A stretch of 64,000 bases of DNA from Eunapius fragilis (GCA_963681505.1 OY811992.1:4812435-4876434), one strand, 5' to 3'; positions 21,434 to 32,640 are shown, numbered from the stretch's first letter. A program made the numbers and translations. The notes: a model not told the origin generated them from the letters alone.

Positions 21434-24400
21434 ATGGGTGAGAAGGAAACCATCTGTGGCCTGTGCTCCAAGCCCTACAATGATCCAAGGATTCTACCAT
21501 GTTTGCACTCCTTCTGTAAGCAATGTCTCCATCATGAGATAGAGGCAAGTGGTTCCCAACCAGTGTTCAAATGTCCCACCTGTGCACGACGTGTGACTAT
21601 CCCAGTGGGAGGGGCCAGTGGTCTCACTCAGAACTTCCACCTGGGATTTGAAGCAGAGGTAGCTGGTTACACGTCCAAGCTTGTAAGCAACGGTGAGATG
21701 TGTTGTGATGAATGTATGGAAGGAAGTGTAAAAGAAAGTAATGGCTATGCAGAGGTGTTCTGTTGTACCTGTCGTAAGTTCCTATGCAAGACCTGCCACG
21801 ACTATCACAAACGTAGTCGCCATCTGTCCAAACACAATATGGTTGGACTGGACCAGAAGGGAGCCAAACAACTGCAGAGCACCATGAAGCCAAAGGAATG
21901 TTACTGCTCTCAGCCCAACCATGGGGACAATAAGCTGATCTTTTATTGTGAGACATGTAAGGTACTAGTGTGCAGAGACTGTACATCAGTTACCCATAAT
22001 GGCCACGGTGTAACTGAACTGTCGACTGTTGCAAAGATGCAACGAAATACAATGGAAGATGTCCTTACGAAAAGAAATAGATTGGTCACAATGCTGACTG
22101 ATGTCATTAGTAAAAATACTGAGATGATGGAAGAAGTAAAAACTACCAAGGAAAATTGCCTGGTAGCTATCAACCAAGCCATTGAAACCCTCCAACAAAC
22201 CTTACTGGAAAGGAAGAAAGCACTGTTGTTTGAGTTGGAAACAGTTTCACTGTCTAGTACAACAGCATTGACCATAGAGAAGGAGCAGTTGGAGAAGATG
22301 CTTGAGGATATAAATCGCTGCACAGAGTTGACCTCACACATCCTCCAGACCCACACTGACCATGAGGTGGTAGCTGTGGGAGAACTTGTATCAACTGAAC
22401 TGAAGGCCACTACCAAGAGAATAGAAGCCATATCTTTCAGGTATAGAAATATATCATTTGATTTTCAATCAGATGGTCTTGTGAGAGAGCTTTCTAATCT
22501 TGGTTGCATTATGGACTTGTCTCCATCACCGTCGTCAAGCACATGGACATCCACATCAGTAGCAATGGTGGGGACTAGGTTTGTTGCTAAGGTTGAGAGC
22601 AAGACCCCAAAGGGGACAGGGTACCCACATGGAGGTCTGAAGGTTCAGGCTGAGATGAGGACCAAGGACCATAATGGAGCAGTTGTGTATGGAGAGGTGG
22701 AGGATCACAGGGATGGGACCTACACCATCACCCTCACCCCTCAGATCACTGGTCCTCACCAGCTCCTCATCTCAATGGATGGTCAGCATGTACAGAACAG
22801 TCCTCACGACCTTCAGGTGATGTCTAAACATGACTACAGTACCTTACATAAGGTCCAGCCAGTGGTGTATTGTCGTGGTCATCCATTATGTGTTGCCATC
22901 CATGACAGTGGAGACATCTATGTAGGGAGCTCTGCTAGCAGCATCTATGTGTTTGATCACACAGGTCAGCTGAAAAGTACTATAGCTGGTTACAGTGGAT
23001 TAGGAAAAGGGCCTCAGCCTGGAAGTATTAATGGTCAGTTCAGTGTTCCAACTGGTCTATGTATCAAGGGAGATATGTTATATATCGCTGACAACGATAA
23101 TCATTGTATACAGAAGCTGACATTAGTGGGAAGGAACCCCCAGCCTGTCAGTGCATATCAGCTACCACAAGTACAAAGTCAGGGAATACCAAAGAAGAAA
23201 GGTTTAGAGACGGGAGGTTTAGGGACTCAATGTTTACAGATGGGAGGTGTAGGGATGGAAAGTTTTAGGGCCAGTGAGTTTAAGGCCCCGCTGTCAGGCC
23301 AGGTAACTACAAAAGCCGTCTTAAATCAGCAGCAGCCATTGGTTGGCCAAGCAACTACAACAGCCGTCTTAAATCAGCAGCAGCCATTGCTTGGCCAAGC
23401 AACTACAAAAGCCGTCTTAAATCAGCAGCAGCCATTGGTTGGCCAAGCAACTACAAAAGCCGTCTTAAATCAGCAGCAGCTATTGGTTGGCCAAGCAACT
23501 ACAACAGCCTTCTTAAATCAGCAGCAGCTATTGGTTGGCCAAGCAACTACAACAGCCGTCTTAAATCAGCAGCAGCCATTGCTTGGCCAAGCAACTACAA
23601 AAGCCGTCTTAAATCAGCAGCAGCCATTGGTTGGCCAAGCAACTACAAAAGCCGTCTTAAATCAGCAGCAGCTATTGGTTGGCCAAGCAACTACAACAGC
23701 CTTCTTAAATCAGCAGCAGCCATTGGTTTTGGGCCAAGCAACTACAAAAGCTGTCTTAAATCAGCAGCAGCCATTGTTTGGCCAGGCATCTACAACAGCC
23801 ATCTATAATCAGCAGCAGCGATTGGTTTTGGGCCAAGCAACTACAACAGCTGTCTTAAATCAGCAGCAGCCATTGTTTGGCCAGGCATCTACAACAGCCA
23901 TCTATAATCACCAGCAGCCATTGGTTTTGGGCCAAGCAACTACAACAGCTGTCTTAAATCAGCAGCAGCCATTGGTTTTTGGCCAGGCAGATAAAACAGC
24001 CGTCTTAAATCAGCAGCAGCCATTGGTTGGCCAGGCAACTACAACAGCCGTCTTAAATCTGCAGTCATTTGTGTCAGACCCAGCAAGTGCAACAGCCGCC
24101 CTTATAAATGCCACTGCAGTTATTGTTGATGAGTATAATAGAGTTATTGCTTCTGATGATAGTACTAACATGATACACATATTCAGCCACAATGGTGAGA
24201 TTATAAAACTCATAGATGGAAACGTCACTGGTGATAATAGCTTTCTGCATCCAGTTGATCTTGCCTTAGACCCTTATGGAAACATTCATGTGGCAGCGTA
24301 TGGTTCAAATGTTATAAAAGTCTTCACCAAGGAAGGTATTTATGTCAGAATATATGGCAGAGATCTAAAAGGTCCTAGGGGAATAGCCATTGATGATGAA

Positions 24401-24586
24401 GGTTACTGCATTGTCAGTGAGAGTGAAGGCAATTGTCTCTCCATCTTTGACCCTCGAGGAAACAAAATCCACACTGTTGCCATGCCAGAGCTATGCAGAC
24501 CCTGTGGTCTAGCACTAGACCCCAAAGATGGTAGTGTGTATGTTGCTAGCGATACAGTTGATATTGTACTGAAGTATAGCAAATAG
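21434..24586 (+). CDS. TRIM-NHL protein: RING, two B-boxes, coiled coil, filamin, NHL (1050 aa)
   Basis: Probable E3 ubiquitin ligase of the TRIM2/TRIM3/TRIM71 architecture, in one uninterrupted exon. RING C3HC4: C8, C11, C23, H25, C28, C31, C46, C49. B-box 1 lies at about 90-133 and B-box 2 at about 155-190 (YCETCKVLVCRDCTSVTHNGH region, with H162 upstream). The coiled coil is at about 196-335 and the filamin domain at about 362-462 (GGLKVQAEM, GTYTITLTP, NSPHDLQV). NHL blades 1-2 span about 481-570. A tract of 16 Gln-rich units of 16-17 residues (about 622-877) interrupts the propeller, and four more blades follow (about 892-1050). In this family the RING recruits E2 enzymes and the NHL propeller binds RNA or protein. 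I chose the ATG at 21434; the GTG at 21419 has no support. An identical-looking protein is encoded at 50503-53655, and truncated relatives fill the flanks. Confidence 0.93.
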   Translation: MGEKETICGLCSKPYNDPRILPCLHSFCKQCLHHEIEASGSQPVFKCPTCARRVTIPVGGASGLTQNFHLGFEAEVAGYTSKLVSNGEMCCDECMEGSVKESNGYAEVFCCTCRKFLCKTCHDYHKRSRHLSKHNMVGLDQKGAKQLQSTMKPKECYCSQPNHGDNKLIFYCETCKVLVCRDCTSVTHNGHGVTELSTVAKMQRNTMEDVLTKRNRLVTMLTDVISKNTEMMEEVKTTKENCLVAINQAIETLQQTLLERKKALLFELETVSLSSTTALTIEKEQLEKMLEDINRCTELTSHILQTHTDHEVVAVGELVSTELKATTKRIEAISFRYRNISFDFQSDGLVRELSNLGCIMDLSPSPSSSTWTSTSVAMVGTRFVAKVESKTPKGTGYPHGGLKVQAEMRTKDHNGAVVYGEVEDHRDGTYTITLTPQITGPHQLLISMDGQHVQNSPHDLQVMSKHDYSTLHKVQPVVYCRGHPLCVAIHDSGDIYVGSSASSIYVFDHTGQLKSTIAGYSGLGKGPQPGSINGQFSVPTGLCIKGDMLYIADNDNHCIQKLTLVGRNPQPVSAYQLPQVQSQGIPKKKGLETGGLGTQCLQMGGVGMESFRASEFKAPLSGQVTTKAVLNQQQPLVGQATTTAVLNQQQPLLGQATTKAVLNQQQPLVGQATTKAVLNQQQLLVGQATTTAFLNQQQLLVGQATTTAVLNQQQPLLGQATTKAVLNQQQPLVGQATTKAVLNQQQLLVGQATTTAFLNQQQPLVLGQATTKAVLNQQQPLFGQASTTAIYNQQQRLVLGQATTTAVLNQQQPLFGQASTTAIYNHQQPLVLGQATTTAVLNQQQPLVFGQADKTAVLNQQQPLVGQATTTAVLNLQSFVSDPASATAALINATAVIVDEYNRVIASDDSTNMIHIFSHNGEIIKLIDGNVTGDNSFLHPVDLALDPYGNIHVAAYGSNVIKVFTKEGIYVRIYGRDLKGPRGIAIDDEGYCIVSESEGNCLSIFDPRGNKIHTVAMPELCRPCGLALDPKDGSVYVASDTVDIVLKYSK
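23297..24062 (+). repeat. 48-bp coding minisatellite (Gln-rich tract)
   Basis: Sixteen units of 48 or 51 bp code for GQATTTAVLNQQQPLV-like repeats, always in frame. Units 2-5 and 6-9 form a near-perfect 192-bp higher-order duplication. Remnants of one or two units close pseudogenes P2, P3 and P6. Confidence 0.95.
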
Positions 24587-25509
24587 GTTCTGGAGTCATT
24601 GTGTGTTGTTATTCCATTATTAGCACATATGTATGTAACAAAACCTTTTAGGTATTTCATTGATCCCTTGGATGTAATGTAATGTTCCTGTTTTTATGAG
24701 TTTTGTAATTCGCAATGTTTGTGAATTCTTTAATTAACTGAGAATGAAGCTTAACCATATTAATAGCAGTGTTTTGCCATTTGCGGGAGGGGTTGGTTTA
24801 TGTTTATAACCACACAAGGACTGTCAATCTAAGTGGAGGTATCATATACCCTAACAGGGTGGTGATGTTATGACCTGCTATCATTAAGACTAACTGTATC
24901 ATATACCTTAACAGGGTGGTGATGTTATGACCTGTTATCATGAAGACTGAGGGTATCATATGTGGTGATGTCATGACCTGCTATCATGAAGACTGAGGGT
25001 ATCATATACCCTAACAGGGTGGTGATGTTATGACTGAGGGTTATGTGCTAAGCACATTACCACCAGAGGTGTCCTAAGTGCATTGCCATCAGAAGTTTCC
25101 TACTGATGGTGGTGGAAATATCTAGAGCACCAAAATCTGCTAACTTAGTCCTAAGGGAAATGGCCCAGGTGGGAGATTTAAAAGGAAAACATTGCACAGA
25201 TGTGAAGGTATATTGATTTATGTAACACATATGGGGCAGTACGTGTCCAGCAAAATCACAATTCTGGATAGTTTTTCAAATTTTTTCATTTTCCGTGAAC
25301 TCCCAATAGCTTCTATCAAATGGTCCTTGCGCATCCTAAATTGGACTATCCAGTCTATCCATCGTAATCACAAAGTTATTGGACGCTAAATTTATAATTT
25401 GCTACACATTTCAATGCGAGCGCTAGCGTTACTTTTCTTTTGCTTGTCGTGGAAATAAGGGTGATTTTGCTGGACAATATTAATACGTTTACCCATACAA
25501 TGATTATGC
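24587..25509 (+). repeat. TRIM 3' UTR and flank module M, before RT element 2
   Basis: 3' UTR-like DNA is followed by four flank repeats, 'tgctaagcacattaccacca', 'gaggtgtcctaagtgcattg', and the 'tccttgcgcatcctaaat' tail. It ends in 'acgtttacccatacaatgat', the RT insertion point. I see no canonical AATAAA close to the stop. Confidence 0.75.
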
Positions 25510-27122
25510 CACTCCAAAAGCCTCACCCAACAGCAAAAATGAAGGAATCAATTAATCACCTACAGCGAAGAATGGCTTTATGGGGAAAAGGCGGACCTAT
25601 AGATAAGCTTTTAATGGAAGGTTGTGTCATCCAACACCAAATCTTTAAGAAGAAAAGATTAGAAAAGGAGAACTCTGCTGAAAACAGACCGCGTTTATTT
25701 GCAAAAATGATGATGGCTGGGAAAGTGAAGGATGCAATACGTTTTCTCACACAAAGTAATAGTAATGACATTATTCCAATTTCTGAGGAGTCACTACAAG
25801 AACTCAAAAAGAAGCACCCCCCGAGAGAGCCACCAATAAAATCTGCTCTTATGATGCCAAACGAGCCTATTCAGGAACCACACTCTATAATATTTGATCA
25901 ACTTAATGGGGAACTGATCCGGAAAGTTGCCTTAAGGACAGAAGGTTCGGCTGGTCCTTCAGGTTTAGATGCCTCTGCTTGGAGGAGACTTTGCACATCT
26001 TTTGCCCATAACTCATCTGACCTTTGTGAGGCATTAGCCTGTACTGCTAAGAGGATTTGTTGCTCTTTTGTAGATCCAGTATTCATTTCCTCCTTTGTTG
26101 CCTGCCACCTGATTGCACTAGATAAGCACCCTGGAATAAGACCTATTGGTATTGGAGAGATATCCAGACGCATCGTTGGCAAAGCGATTCTATTGATCAC
26201 CAGAGATGATGCTCAGGAAGCAACAGGAGCACTACAGCTATGTGCAGGACAAGAAGCCGGCTGTGAAGCTGCTATCCACGCTATACATCAGCTCTTTGAG
26301 CTTTCTGATACAGATGCAGCAATTCTGATAGATGCCACCAATGCCTTCAATTCTCTGAACAGAGAAAATGCTCTCAGAAACATTCAATATTTATGCCCTT
26401 CCATCTCAATTGCATTGATTAACACCTATCGTGAAAATGTGAGTCTATTCATTGATGGTCATACACTTTCTTCTACAGAAGGAACAACTCAAGGGGACCC
26501 ACTAGCCATGGCGATGTATGCCCTAGGAGTTCTTCCGTTAATACATAGTCTTTCCACCAATGCTATCAAACAGGTATGGTATGCGGATGATGCTACAGCA
26601 AGTGGAGAATTGTCTAAAATTAGATCTTGGTGGGAGCATCTTGTTGAGATTGGTCCTCAATATGGCTACTTTCCGAATGCATCAAAAACCTGGATGATTG
26701 TAAAGAAGGAAAAATTTGAAGAAGCACAAGTTGTATTTGATGGTACTGGTGTTAATGTCACACAAGAGAAAGTATTGGAATGGACTAAAGAGATTGAAGT
26801 GCTATCTACCTTTGCAGTTAGTCAACCTCATGCATCCTATGCAGCATGTTATACTCATGGACTATCCAGCAAGTGGACCTTTCTCTGCAGGACAATTCCC
26901 AATATAAGCAAACATCTTCGTCCCCTGGAGGAAGCCATCAGATATAAGTTTCTCCCTGCCATAACTGGTCAATCTGCACTCAGTGATGTTGAGCGTGACC
27001 TACTAGCTCTACCATCTCGCCTAGGTGGCCTTGGTATAATCAACCCTGTAACTTCAAGTGATATTCAACACCTTACCTCTATCAACATATCCACTCCTCT
27101 TACGTCACTTATCCTTCAATAA
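25500..27122 (+). CDS. Reverse transcriptase domain of the retroelement (540 aa, truncated)
   Basis: It reads from the first ATG, which belongs to the flank, so the element's own N-terminus is lost, to a TAA. RT motifs in order: SAGPSGLDASAWRRL; GIRPIGIGEISRRIVGK; ILIDATNAFNSLNR with the first catalytic Asp; EGTTQGDPLAMAM; and Y361-A-D363-D364 with the catalytic Asp pair (26580-26591). The thumb-like part ends LGGLGIINPVTSSD. The catalytic residues are all present, but the missing N-terminus and the separated endonuclease-like tail argue against autonomous activity. Confidence 0.85.
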   Translation: MIMPLQKPHPTAKMKESINHLQRRMALWGKGGPIDKLLMEGCVIQHQIFKKKRLEKENSAENRPRLFAKMMMAGKVKDAIRFLTQSNSNDIIPISEESLQELKKKHPPREPPIKSALMMPNEPIQEPHSIIFDQLNGELIRKVALRTEGSAGPSGLDASAWRRLCTSFAHNSSDLCEALACTAKRICCSFVDPVFISSFVACHLIALDKHPGIRPIGIGEISRRIVGKAILLITRDDAQEATGALQLCAGQEAGCEAAIHAIHQLFELSDTDAAILIDATNAFNSLNRENALRNIQYLCPSISIALINTYRENVSLFIDGHTLSSTEGTTQGDPLAMAMYALGVLPLIHSLSTNAIKQVWYADDATASGELSKIRSWWEHLVEIGPQYGYFPNASKTWMIVKKEKFEEAQVVFDGTGVNVTQEKVLEWTKEIEVLSTFAVSQPHASYAACYTHGLSSKWTFLCRTIPNISKHLRPLEEAIRYKFLPAITGQSALSDVERDLLALPSRLGGLGIINPVTSSDIQHLTSINISTPLTSLILQ

Positions 27123-28136
27123 TCCACCACATACCCTATCTCCTGCCTGGAGTCTCAAAGGGATTGCAAGCGAAGAGCAATAAAACACAAGAGAGAACTT
27201 GAACAGAGCATAGTATTGGATTTGATAAATAAGCTACCTATTAGTTACCAAAAAGCCCTGCCCTTCATCAGTGAAAAAGGTGCATCATGCTGGCTCACAG
27301 CCCTTCCACTATCAGAAGATGGCCATGCTTTGCATAAAGGGGCTTTCAGAGATATGGTTGGCCTCCACCACTTTTACCATCTCACTGTGTTTGTGGACAC
27401 AACTTCACTGTTGAACATGCTATGAGTTGTCCAACTGGAGGTTTCCCTTCAATCCGCCATAATGAAATAAGAGACTTAACAGCTAAGGTTCTCACAGAAA
27501 CCTGCCACAATGTTGGGATCGAGCCACCACTACAGTCAATAAATGATGAACATTTTCGTCACAAAACAGCAAATTCTGAAAATGGTGCACGGCTAGATAT
27601 TGCAGCTGACAATTTTTGGGGAGACAACGGGCTTTCTTTGACATACGAGTATTCAACCCACATGCCCCATCTTATCTTAATAAGTCCCCAATGCAGTGCT
27701 ACAAGTTGAATGAGCAAGAGAAGAAGCGGGCGTATGAAGAGAGGGTAAGAGAAATTGAGCATGGCTCCTTTGCACCTCTTGTATTCTCTATCTCAGGAGG
27801 TATGGGACCAATAGCCACAACTGTATACAAAAGAATGGCCTCGCTCATAGCTGAAAAACAAAATCATCCATATAGCTCTACTCCATTTTGGCTACGATGC
27901 AAGTTGAGTTTCTCCCTATATTGCGTTCTGCAATAATGTGCATCAGAGGCTCAAGGTCCTCTTATCACAACCAACAAACATGTTCAGTGAGGCCATCGAC
28001 CTTTCCTGCTCAGAAAGCAGGATCTCCAATTGAAATTTGAAATCTTATCCGTCATTTACTTTTTATGTATACTTATTAAGTGTCATTCAACACATCTGGT
28101 GAATCTCGTAAAAGAAATAAAAATTTAAAAAAAAAA
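25510..28136 (+). mobile_element. Non-LTR retroelement, copy 2 (RT domain open, endonuclease-like tail broken)
   Basis: This is the same family as 1600-4284. The RT part is intact (next feature). Downstream it shares the TAA at 27120-27122 and the frameshift near 27627 with copy 1, and adds an 11-bp deletion at about 27354 before the C-C-H-C cluster. It ends in an A-rich tail (28112-28136). Boundaries come from comparison with the RT-free unit near 34170: 'acaatgattat' on the left and 'acagtattatt' on the right look like a slightly diverged target-site duplication. Confidence 0.85.
27123..28040 (+). pseudogene. Broken endonuclease-like C-terminal region of RT copy 2
   Basis: In-frame sequence continues after the TAA (CKRRAIKHKRELEQSIVLDL). 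The 11-bp deletion and later frameshift split the CCHC/RHN/LD...D region between frames (27216-27425, 27422-27709 and 27616-27936). The order C-x-C-x7-H-x3-C, RHNEIRD and RLDIAADNFWG is that of restriction-like endonucleases, with moderate confidence. Confidence 0.7.
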
Positions 28137-28763
28137 CAGTATTATTGATACGTTTACCCTTAGTGCTATGGGCATTGTATTTCGCCTAGAGCAGCGAAAA
28201 TAAAACAGAGTCAAAAATTTCGCCTAGCGAAAATAAACTAAGTGTACATAAAAAAAAGATCCGGGTCTACTACTTCGATCATGTTTGATGCCGAGGGTGT
28301 ATGCCGTTTTAGCAGTCATACAGGTACATGTGTGTGTACGCCTGATGAGGTCGTAACAGAGACGACGTTTGGGTCGCCAAAGGGCCGGCATGCCGTGATC
28401 AGTGGCATGGGAGGGACGCGATCGCATCCCGTCACGATGGCCCACACATGTGATGCACAGGTGTGATTACAACGCTGTGCGGCCGGCACAGGTGACGATG
28501 CAGCGCTGTGCGGCCTTGCCCGGGCGCCCCGCGCTCGGCAAACAAGCATCGACTCCTGGAGGATCCCCGACCCTCCCAAGCATCCGCCGGATCTAGCCCC
28601 GTTGGATCACTACGGTTACAGGTACACGCCACTGTACCCGGCTTATCGTAGGCACGTTCAAATAAGTTAACTAAATCCATTCTAGAAATGTTGCCAGTTA
28701 TTATAGTGTTAATTTTATACTTATAGTGCCTAAGTTTTATAAAACCGAGTGTTTGACCCCTGT
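28137..28763 (+). repeat. GC-rich module A with stem-loops and leader, after RT element 2
   Basis: TTTCGC...GCGAAA motifs near 28188 and 28217 are followed by core 28258-28666 and the leader. A single change, 'acgtttgggtcgcc' for 'acgtttcggtcgtc', marks this copy and its duplicate at 57326. Confidence 0.7.
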
Positions 28764-29561
28764 ACTTGTCTCCATCACCACTCTTCAAGCACATGGACAT
28801 CCACATCAGTAACCAAGGTGGGGAATAGGTTTGTTGCAAAGGTTGAGAGCAAGACCTCAAAAGGGGGCAGGGTATCCACATGGTGGTGTGAAGGTTCAGG
28901 ACCATAATAGAGCAGTTGTGTATGGAGAGGTGGAGGACCACAGGGATAGTAATTACACCATCGCCCTCACCCCTCAGACCACTGGTTCTCACCAGCTCTT
29001 CGTCTTGTCTAAACATGACTACAGTACCTTACATAAGGCCCAACCAGTGGTGTATTGTAATGGTCTCCATTATCTGGCCGTGACAGTGGAGACATCTATG
29101 CAGGGAGCTCTGCTAGCATCATCTATGTGTTTGATCACACAGGTCAGCTGAAAAGTACCATAGCTGGTCACAGTGGTGGATTAGGTCAAGAGACTCAACC
29201 TGGAAGTATTAATGGTCAGTTCAGTGTTCCAACTGGTCTATGTATCAAGGGAGTTATGTTATATATCGCTGACAACAGTAATCATTGTATACAGAAGGTG
29301 ATATTAATGGGAAGGAACCCCCAGCCCGTCAGTGCATATCAGCTACCACAAGTGCAAAGTCAGGGAAGACCACTAGGATCACATGCAAATACAACAACTC
29401 CTCCGCAGCAGCAAAGGACGGGAGGTTCTGGGGTGGGAAGTTTACCGATGGCAGGTTTTACGTTTCGGTGAGTTTAAGACCCTGCTGTCAGGCCAGACAA
29501 CTACAACAGCCTCCTTAAATCACCTGTCCAGGCAGATACAATAGCCTTCCTTATAAATGCA
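28764..29561 (+). pseudogene. Truncated TRIM filamin-NHL pseudogene P5
   Basis: Closest relative of P1: it shares the 18-bp filamin deletion and the 'ctccattat' deletion, so both derive from one ancestor. It differs at 'gtctaaacatgac' (P1 'gtctaaaatgac') and in several NHL bases (KGVMLYIADNSN, KVILMGRN). Same end breakpoints as the others. Confidence 0.85.
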
Positions 29562-30193
29562 GGGTGGTGATGTTATAACCTGCTATCATGAAGACTGAGG
29601 TATCATATACCTTAACAGGATGGTGATGTTATGGAATGAGGGTATCATATACCTTGACAGGGTGGTGATTTCATGATCTGCTATCATGAAGACTGAGGTA
29701 TCATTCCCTGAACAGGGTGGTGATGTTATGACCCGCTATATCATTCCCTGAACAGGGTGGTGATGTCATTACTGAGGGTTATGTGCTAAGCACATTACCA
29801 CCATGGGTGCCTAAGTACATTGCCATCAGAGGTTTCTTTCAAATTTCCTACTGATGGTGATGGAAATGTCTAGAGCCTCAAAATCAACCAACTTAGTCTT
29901 AAGGGAAAATGGTCCAGGTGGGAGATATAAAAGGAAAACATTGCACAGATGTGAATTTATTTAACACATATGAGGCAGTGTCCAGCAAAATCACAATTCT
30001 GGGTAGTTATTTTAGTTTTCAAATATTTTCATTTTCCGTGAACCCCTCTATCAAATGGTCCTTGCGCATCTTAAAATATTATTAATACGATTAAACGGAC
30101 TAAAATGATTGTTAGTTTTTTTTTTTTAAACAAAAATTTCGCTAGAGCAGCAAACAGACTAAAATGATTGAAAGAAGTGTACATTTAAAAAAA
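29562..30193 (+). repeat. TRIM 3'-flank module M
   Basis: The same order of flank repeats as 5683-6394, with fewer 'cattccctgaacaggg' sub-units. It ends in a TTTCGC-type stem-loop relic near 30137. Confidence 0.7.
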
Positions 30194-30704
30194 ATGTCCG
30201 GGTCTACTACTTCAATGAAGTTTGATGCCGAGGGTGTATGCCGTTTTAGCAGTCATACAGGTACATGTGTGTGTACGCCTGGTGAGGTCGTAACAGAGAC
30301 GACGTTTCGGTCGTCAAAGGGCCGGCATGCCGTGATCAGTGGCATGGAAGGGACGCGATCGCATCCCATCACGATGGCCCACACATGTGATGCACAGGTG
30401 TGGTTACAACACTGTGCGGCCGGCACAGGTGACGATGCAGTGCTGTGGGGCCTTGCCCGGGCGCCCCGCGCTCGGCAAACAAACATCAACTCCTGGAGGA
30501 TCCCCGACCCTCCCAAGCATCCGCCGGATCTAGCCCCGTTGGATCACTACGGTTACAGGTACACGCCACTGTACCCGGCTTATCGTAGGCACGTTCAAAT
30601 AAGGTGATTAACTAAATCCATTCTAGAAATGTTGCCAGTTATTGTAGTGTTAATTTTATACTTATAGTGCCTAAGTTTTATAAAACTGAGTGTTTGACCC
30701 CTGT
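30194..30704 (+). repeat. GC-rich module A with leader
   Basis: Core 30194-30603. The plus frame is open for 147 codons from upstream to RRHVQIR, the longest of all A copies. No recognised domain. Confidence 0.7.
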
Positions 30705-31547
30705 ACTTGTCTCCATCACCACTCTTCAAGCACATGGACATCCACATCAGTAACCAAAGAGGAGGCTTGGTTTGTTGCTAAGGTTGAGAGCAAGACCCCA
30801 AAGGGGGCAGGGTACCCACATGGAGGTCTGAAGGTTCAGGCTGAGATGAGGACCAAGGACCATAATGGAGCAGTTGTGTATGGAGAGGTGGAGGACCACA
30901 AGGATGGGACCTACACCATCACCCTCACCCCTCAGACCACTGATTCTCACCAGCTCTTCATCACAATGGATGTTCAACATGTACAGAACAGCCTTCACGA
31001 CCTTCAGGTGATCTACCATACCTTACATAAGGTCCAGCCAGTGGTGTATTGTAATGGTCATCCATTATCTGGCCATGACAGTGGAGACATCTTGTAGGGA
31101 GCTCTGCTAGCATCATCTATGTGTTTGATCAAACAGGTCAGCTGAAAAGTACCATAGCTGGTCACAGTGGTGGGTTAGGTCAAGGGACTCAGCCTGGAAG
31201 TATTAATGGTCAGTTCAGTGTTCCAACTGGTCTATGTATCGAGGGAGATATGTTATATACTGCTGACAATGGTAATCATTGTGTGCAGAAGCTGACATTA
31301 GTGGGAAGGAACCCCCAGCCCGTCAGTGCATATCAGCACACTACAAGGAATACATGCAAATACAACAACCCCTCCACAGCAGCAAAGGACAGGAGGTTCT
31401 GGGGCGGGAAGTTTAGCGATGGCAGGTTTTACGTTCCAGTGAGTTTATGGCCCTGCTGTCAGGCCAGACAACTACAACAGCCTCCTTAAATCACCAGCTG
31501 CCATTGGTTGGCCAGGCAGATATACAATAGCCTTCCTTATAAATTCA
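30705..31547 (+). pseudogene. Truncated TRIM filamin-NHL pseudogene P6
   Basis: The filamin domain is open (GGLKVQAEMRTKDH). Deletions around 31066-31096 break the first NHL blade. The second blade is readable (CIEGDMLYTADNGNHC) and a single remnant Q-rich unit closes it at the common 3' breakpoint. Confidence 0.85.
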
Positions 31548-32086
31548 GGGTGGTGATGTCATGATCTGCTATCATGAAGACTGAGGGTATCATTCCCTGA
31601 ACAGGGTGGTGATGTTATGACCCGCTATATCATTCCCTGAACAGGGTGGTGATGTCATGACTGAGGGTTATGTGCTAAGCACATTACCACCAGAGGTGTC
31701 CTAAGTACATTACCATCAGAAGTTTCTTTCAAATTTCCTACTGATGGTGGTGGAAATGTCTGGAACCTCGAAATCAACCAACTTAGTCTTAAGGGAAAAT
31801 GGCCCAGGTGGGAGATATAAAAGGAATACATTGCACAGATGTGAATTTATTTATCACATATGAGGCAGTGTCCAGCAAAATCACAATTCTGGGTAGTTAT
31901 TTTAGTTTTCAAATATTTTCATTTTCCGTGAACCGCTCTATGATCATGAAATGGTCCTTGCGCATCTTAAAATATTATTGATACGTTTACCCCTAGTGCT
32001 GTGGGCATTGTATTAAATATTTCGCCTAGAGCAGCGAAAATAAAACAGACTAAAATGATTGAAACAAGTGTACATAAAAAAAAAAA
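31548..32086 (+). repeat. TRIM 3'-flank module M
   Basis: Flank repeats, the doublet 'gctaagcacattaccaccag', and the sequence 'acgtttacccctagtgctgt' at 31982. That sequence is an empty site for both the RT element and the MITE at 34186. Confidence 0.7.
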
Positions 32087-32640
32087 GATCCGGGTCTACT
32101 ACTTCAATCAAGTTTGATGCCGAGGGTGTATGCCGTTTTAGCAGTCATACAGGTACATGTGTGTGTACGCCTGATGAGGTCGTAACAGAGACGACGTTTC
32201 GGTCGTCAAAGGGCCGGCATGCCGTGATCAGTGGCATGGGAGGGACGCGATCGCATCCCATCACGATGGCCCACACATGTGATGCACAGGTGTGGTTTAC
32301 AACGCTGTGCGGCCGGCACAGGTGACGATGCAGCGCTGTGCGGCCTTGCCCGGGCGCCCCGCGCTCGGCAAACAAACATCACTCCTCGAGGATCCCCGAC
32401 CCTCCAAGCATCCGCCGGATCTAGCCCCGTTGGATCACTACGGTTACAGGTACACGCCACTGTACCCGGCTTATCGTAGGCACGTTCAAATAAGGTGATT
32501 AATAGCATTAAATGTTACCAGTTATTATTGTATTAATTTTATACCTACATGTAAGTTTTATAAACGAGTGTTTGACCCCTGTGATTAATAGCATTAAATC
32601 CATTCTAGAAATGTTACCATTTATTATTGTATTAATTTTA
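32087..32640 (+). repeat. GC-rich module A with duplicated leader
   Basis: Core 32087-32494. The leader is duplicated as in 9724-10278, which shows that both derive from the same unit carrying the second retroelement tail. Confidence 0.65.
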
